This document shows, one piece after another, positions 63,401-64,000 of a stretch of 64,000 bases of DNA. Each line of letters starts with the position of its first letter. Position 1 is the first letter of the stretch. The position numbers were made by a program, and so were the translations under genes. Origin of the DNA: Lachnospiraceae bacterium (GTDB taxonomy: Bacteria; Bacillota; Clostridia; Lachnospirales; Lachnospiraceae); NCBI GenBank assembly GCA_021205755.1, contig JAJPWX010000032.1:1-64000 (forward strand). Reading direction: 5' to 3'. Below the pieces are notes generated by a model, which worked only from the letters and a program-made list of their open reading frames with translations, did no database searches and was not told the DNA's origin.

Positions 63401-64000
63401 TTACCTTTAACATTTCTCATGATTATGTAGATGGGAATGGTGACAATCAGTGGGAACAGGTGACCGACATCTTCAGCCTGAGCTTTGAATACGATGACGG
63501 CAGCGCGACCTACGACACGGATATCTTTGATATTACCGTCGGGGATCTTGCGGAGGACGGGTATACCATCCCGGTGACCATAACAGCAAAACAGATCGGC
63601 GGCTGCAATATTTACGTGTGTGCGTATGACGCAGACGGGAATGAGATCGCAAATACCTGGGTGTGGGTGAACTGCACGGGTGGCTACTGGCAGCTGACGC
63701 CGACCTGGACGGGCACGAGCATTGAGCTGGGCGAATCCGTGGATCTTGCCAGCATCAGTAGCCTGACAGAGGATGGCAGCGACTGGGTACTGACTTATTA
63801 TTACACGGATGAGGACGGAAACAACCAGTCGGATGAATATACACTCGATGGGGAGAGTGCGCGCCTGAGCCTGAGCAGCTATGACGAAAACGCATGGGCT
63901 GTAGTAAAGGGCACGGAAGAGGAAGCCGTGCCGACGCTGAAGCGGACCGGAACCTGGTATACCGAAGTATGGATCCGGGCGGAAGTACTGGATGGTGACG
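60477..64000 (+). CDS. Large secreted transglutaminase-like surface protein, frame-broken, 3' end outside
   Basis: ATG 60477, after GAGAGGAG, opens a signal peptide (MKRRRFTAWVLTAAMILTQG to LAAES). After 54 codons a run of eight G (60630-60637) shifts the frame into TGA at 60648. With seven G the frame runs on without a stop from 60640 to the window end, more than 1,170 codons in total. The restored protein has an acidic Ser/Thr/Glu linker (to about residue 195), then a beta domain. A transglutaminase-like domain follows, with Cys in VVCEGYSKAFQYL, His in SGGHMWNIV and Asp in NYLVDVTNSD. Long repeats of Ig-like beta domains follow. It is probably a surface enzyme or adhesin under phase variation; an assembly error in the G-run is the alternative. 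The C-terminus is not seen. Confidence 0.75.
60630..60637 (+). repeat. G8 homopolymer in coding region
   Basis: Eight consecutive G after CTA put the following 3.3 kb out of frame. Seven or ten would restore it. Runs of this length slip at high rate during replication and are the usual switch in phase-variable surface genes. Confidence 0.7.

Overview
The window looks like a chromosome segment of an anaerobic gut Firmicute, most probably a Lachnospiraceae member. This is an inference from gene content and style: YesM/YesN two-component regulation of an LplB/YtcP-type ABC importer, a split NfnAB-type ferredoxin:NADPH module, a PolC replicase next to ispG, HemW, RlmH, Uma2 genes, class B sortase pili and extended -10/-35 sigma-A promoters. 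No rRNA operon or other taxonomic marker is present, so the genus is not claimed.

Layout. (1) 1-3430 is a decayed mobile region: two small phage-style genes, an SH3-domain secreted protein, three leader hairpins that share a loop, a tRNA-Leu(CAA) whose 3' third no longer pairs perfectly, and the last ~42 codons of a tyrosine integrase facing that tRNA. (2) 3665-17393 is a glycan-use locus: a reverse-strand sensor kinase/AraC-type regulator pair, then a forward operon of solute-binding protein, two permeases, GH3, GH43-like and GH39 enzymes, and a second solute-binding protein that has lost its signal peptide. (3) 17466-24699 is a group II intron remnant followed by a pilus island whose order (adhesin, SipA-like, FctA-like shaft pilin, class B sortase, FctB-like base) matches the streptococcal FCT islands; the SipA-like protein lacks the signal-peptidase Ser/Lys dyad. 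(4) 24992-31864 has a large GGDEF/EAL protein, a bifunctional fucokinase/GDP-fucose pyrophosphorylase and an Hsp20. (5) 32165-34464 carries two Uma2-family genes, the second fused to an O6-alkylguanine methyltransferase, and a collapsed aldo/keto reductase. (6) 34512-52241 is mostly housekeeping: TtcA-like, MATE, HemW, aldo/keto reductase, PheA, an AAA protein, Ppx/GppA-HD, Ppk1, IspG, PolC, YqeG. (7) 52330-60117 has pyrC, a DUF4143 ATPase, NfnAB, RlmH and citrate synthase. (8) 60477-64000 is the 5' part of a very large secreted transglutaminase-like surface protein that is out of frame here because of a run of eight G.

The strongest unusual signals are: the array of about seven 23-bp repeats filling the space between two divergent promoters (53796-53956), with a perfect 18-bp palindrome at the pyrC start site; the G8 tract that switches off a giant surface protein; the FCT-like pilus island with a pseudo-signal peptidase; the Ogt-Uma2 fusion; and the repeated leader hairpins with a conserved AATAATT loop near the left end.
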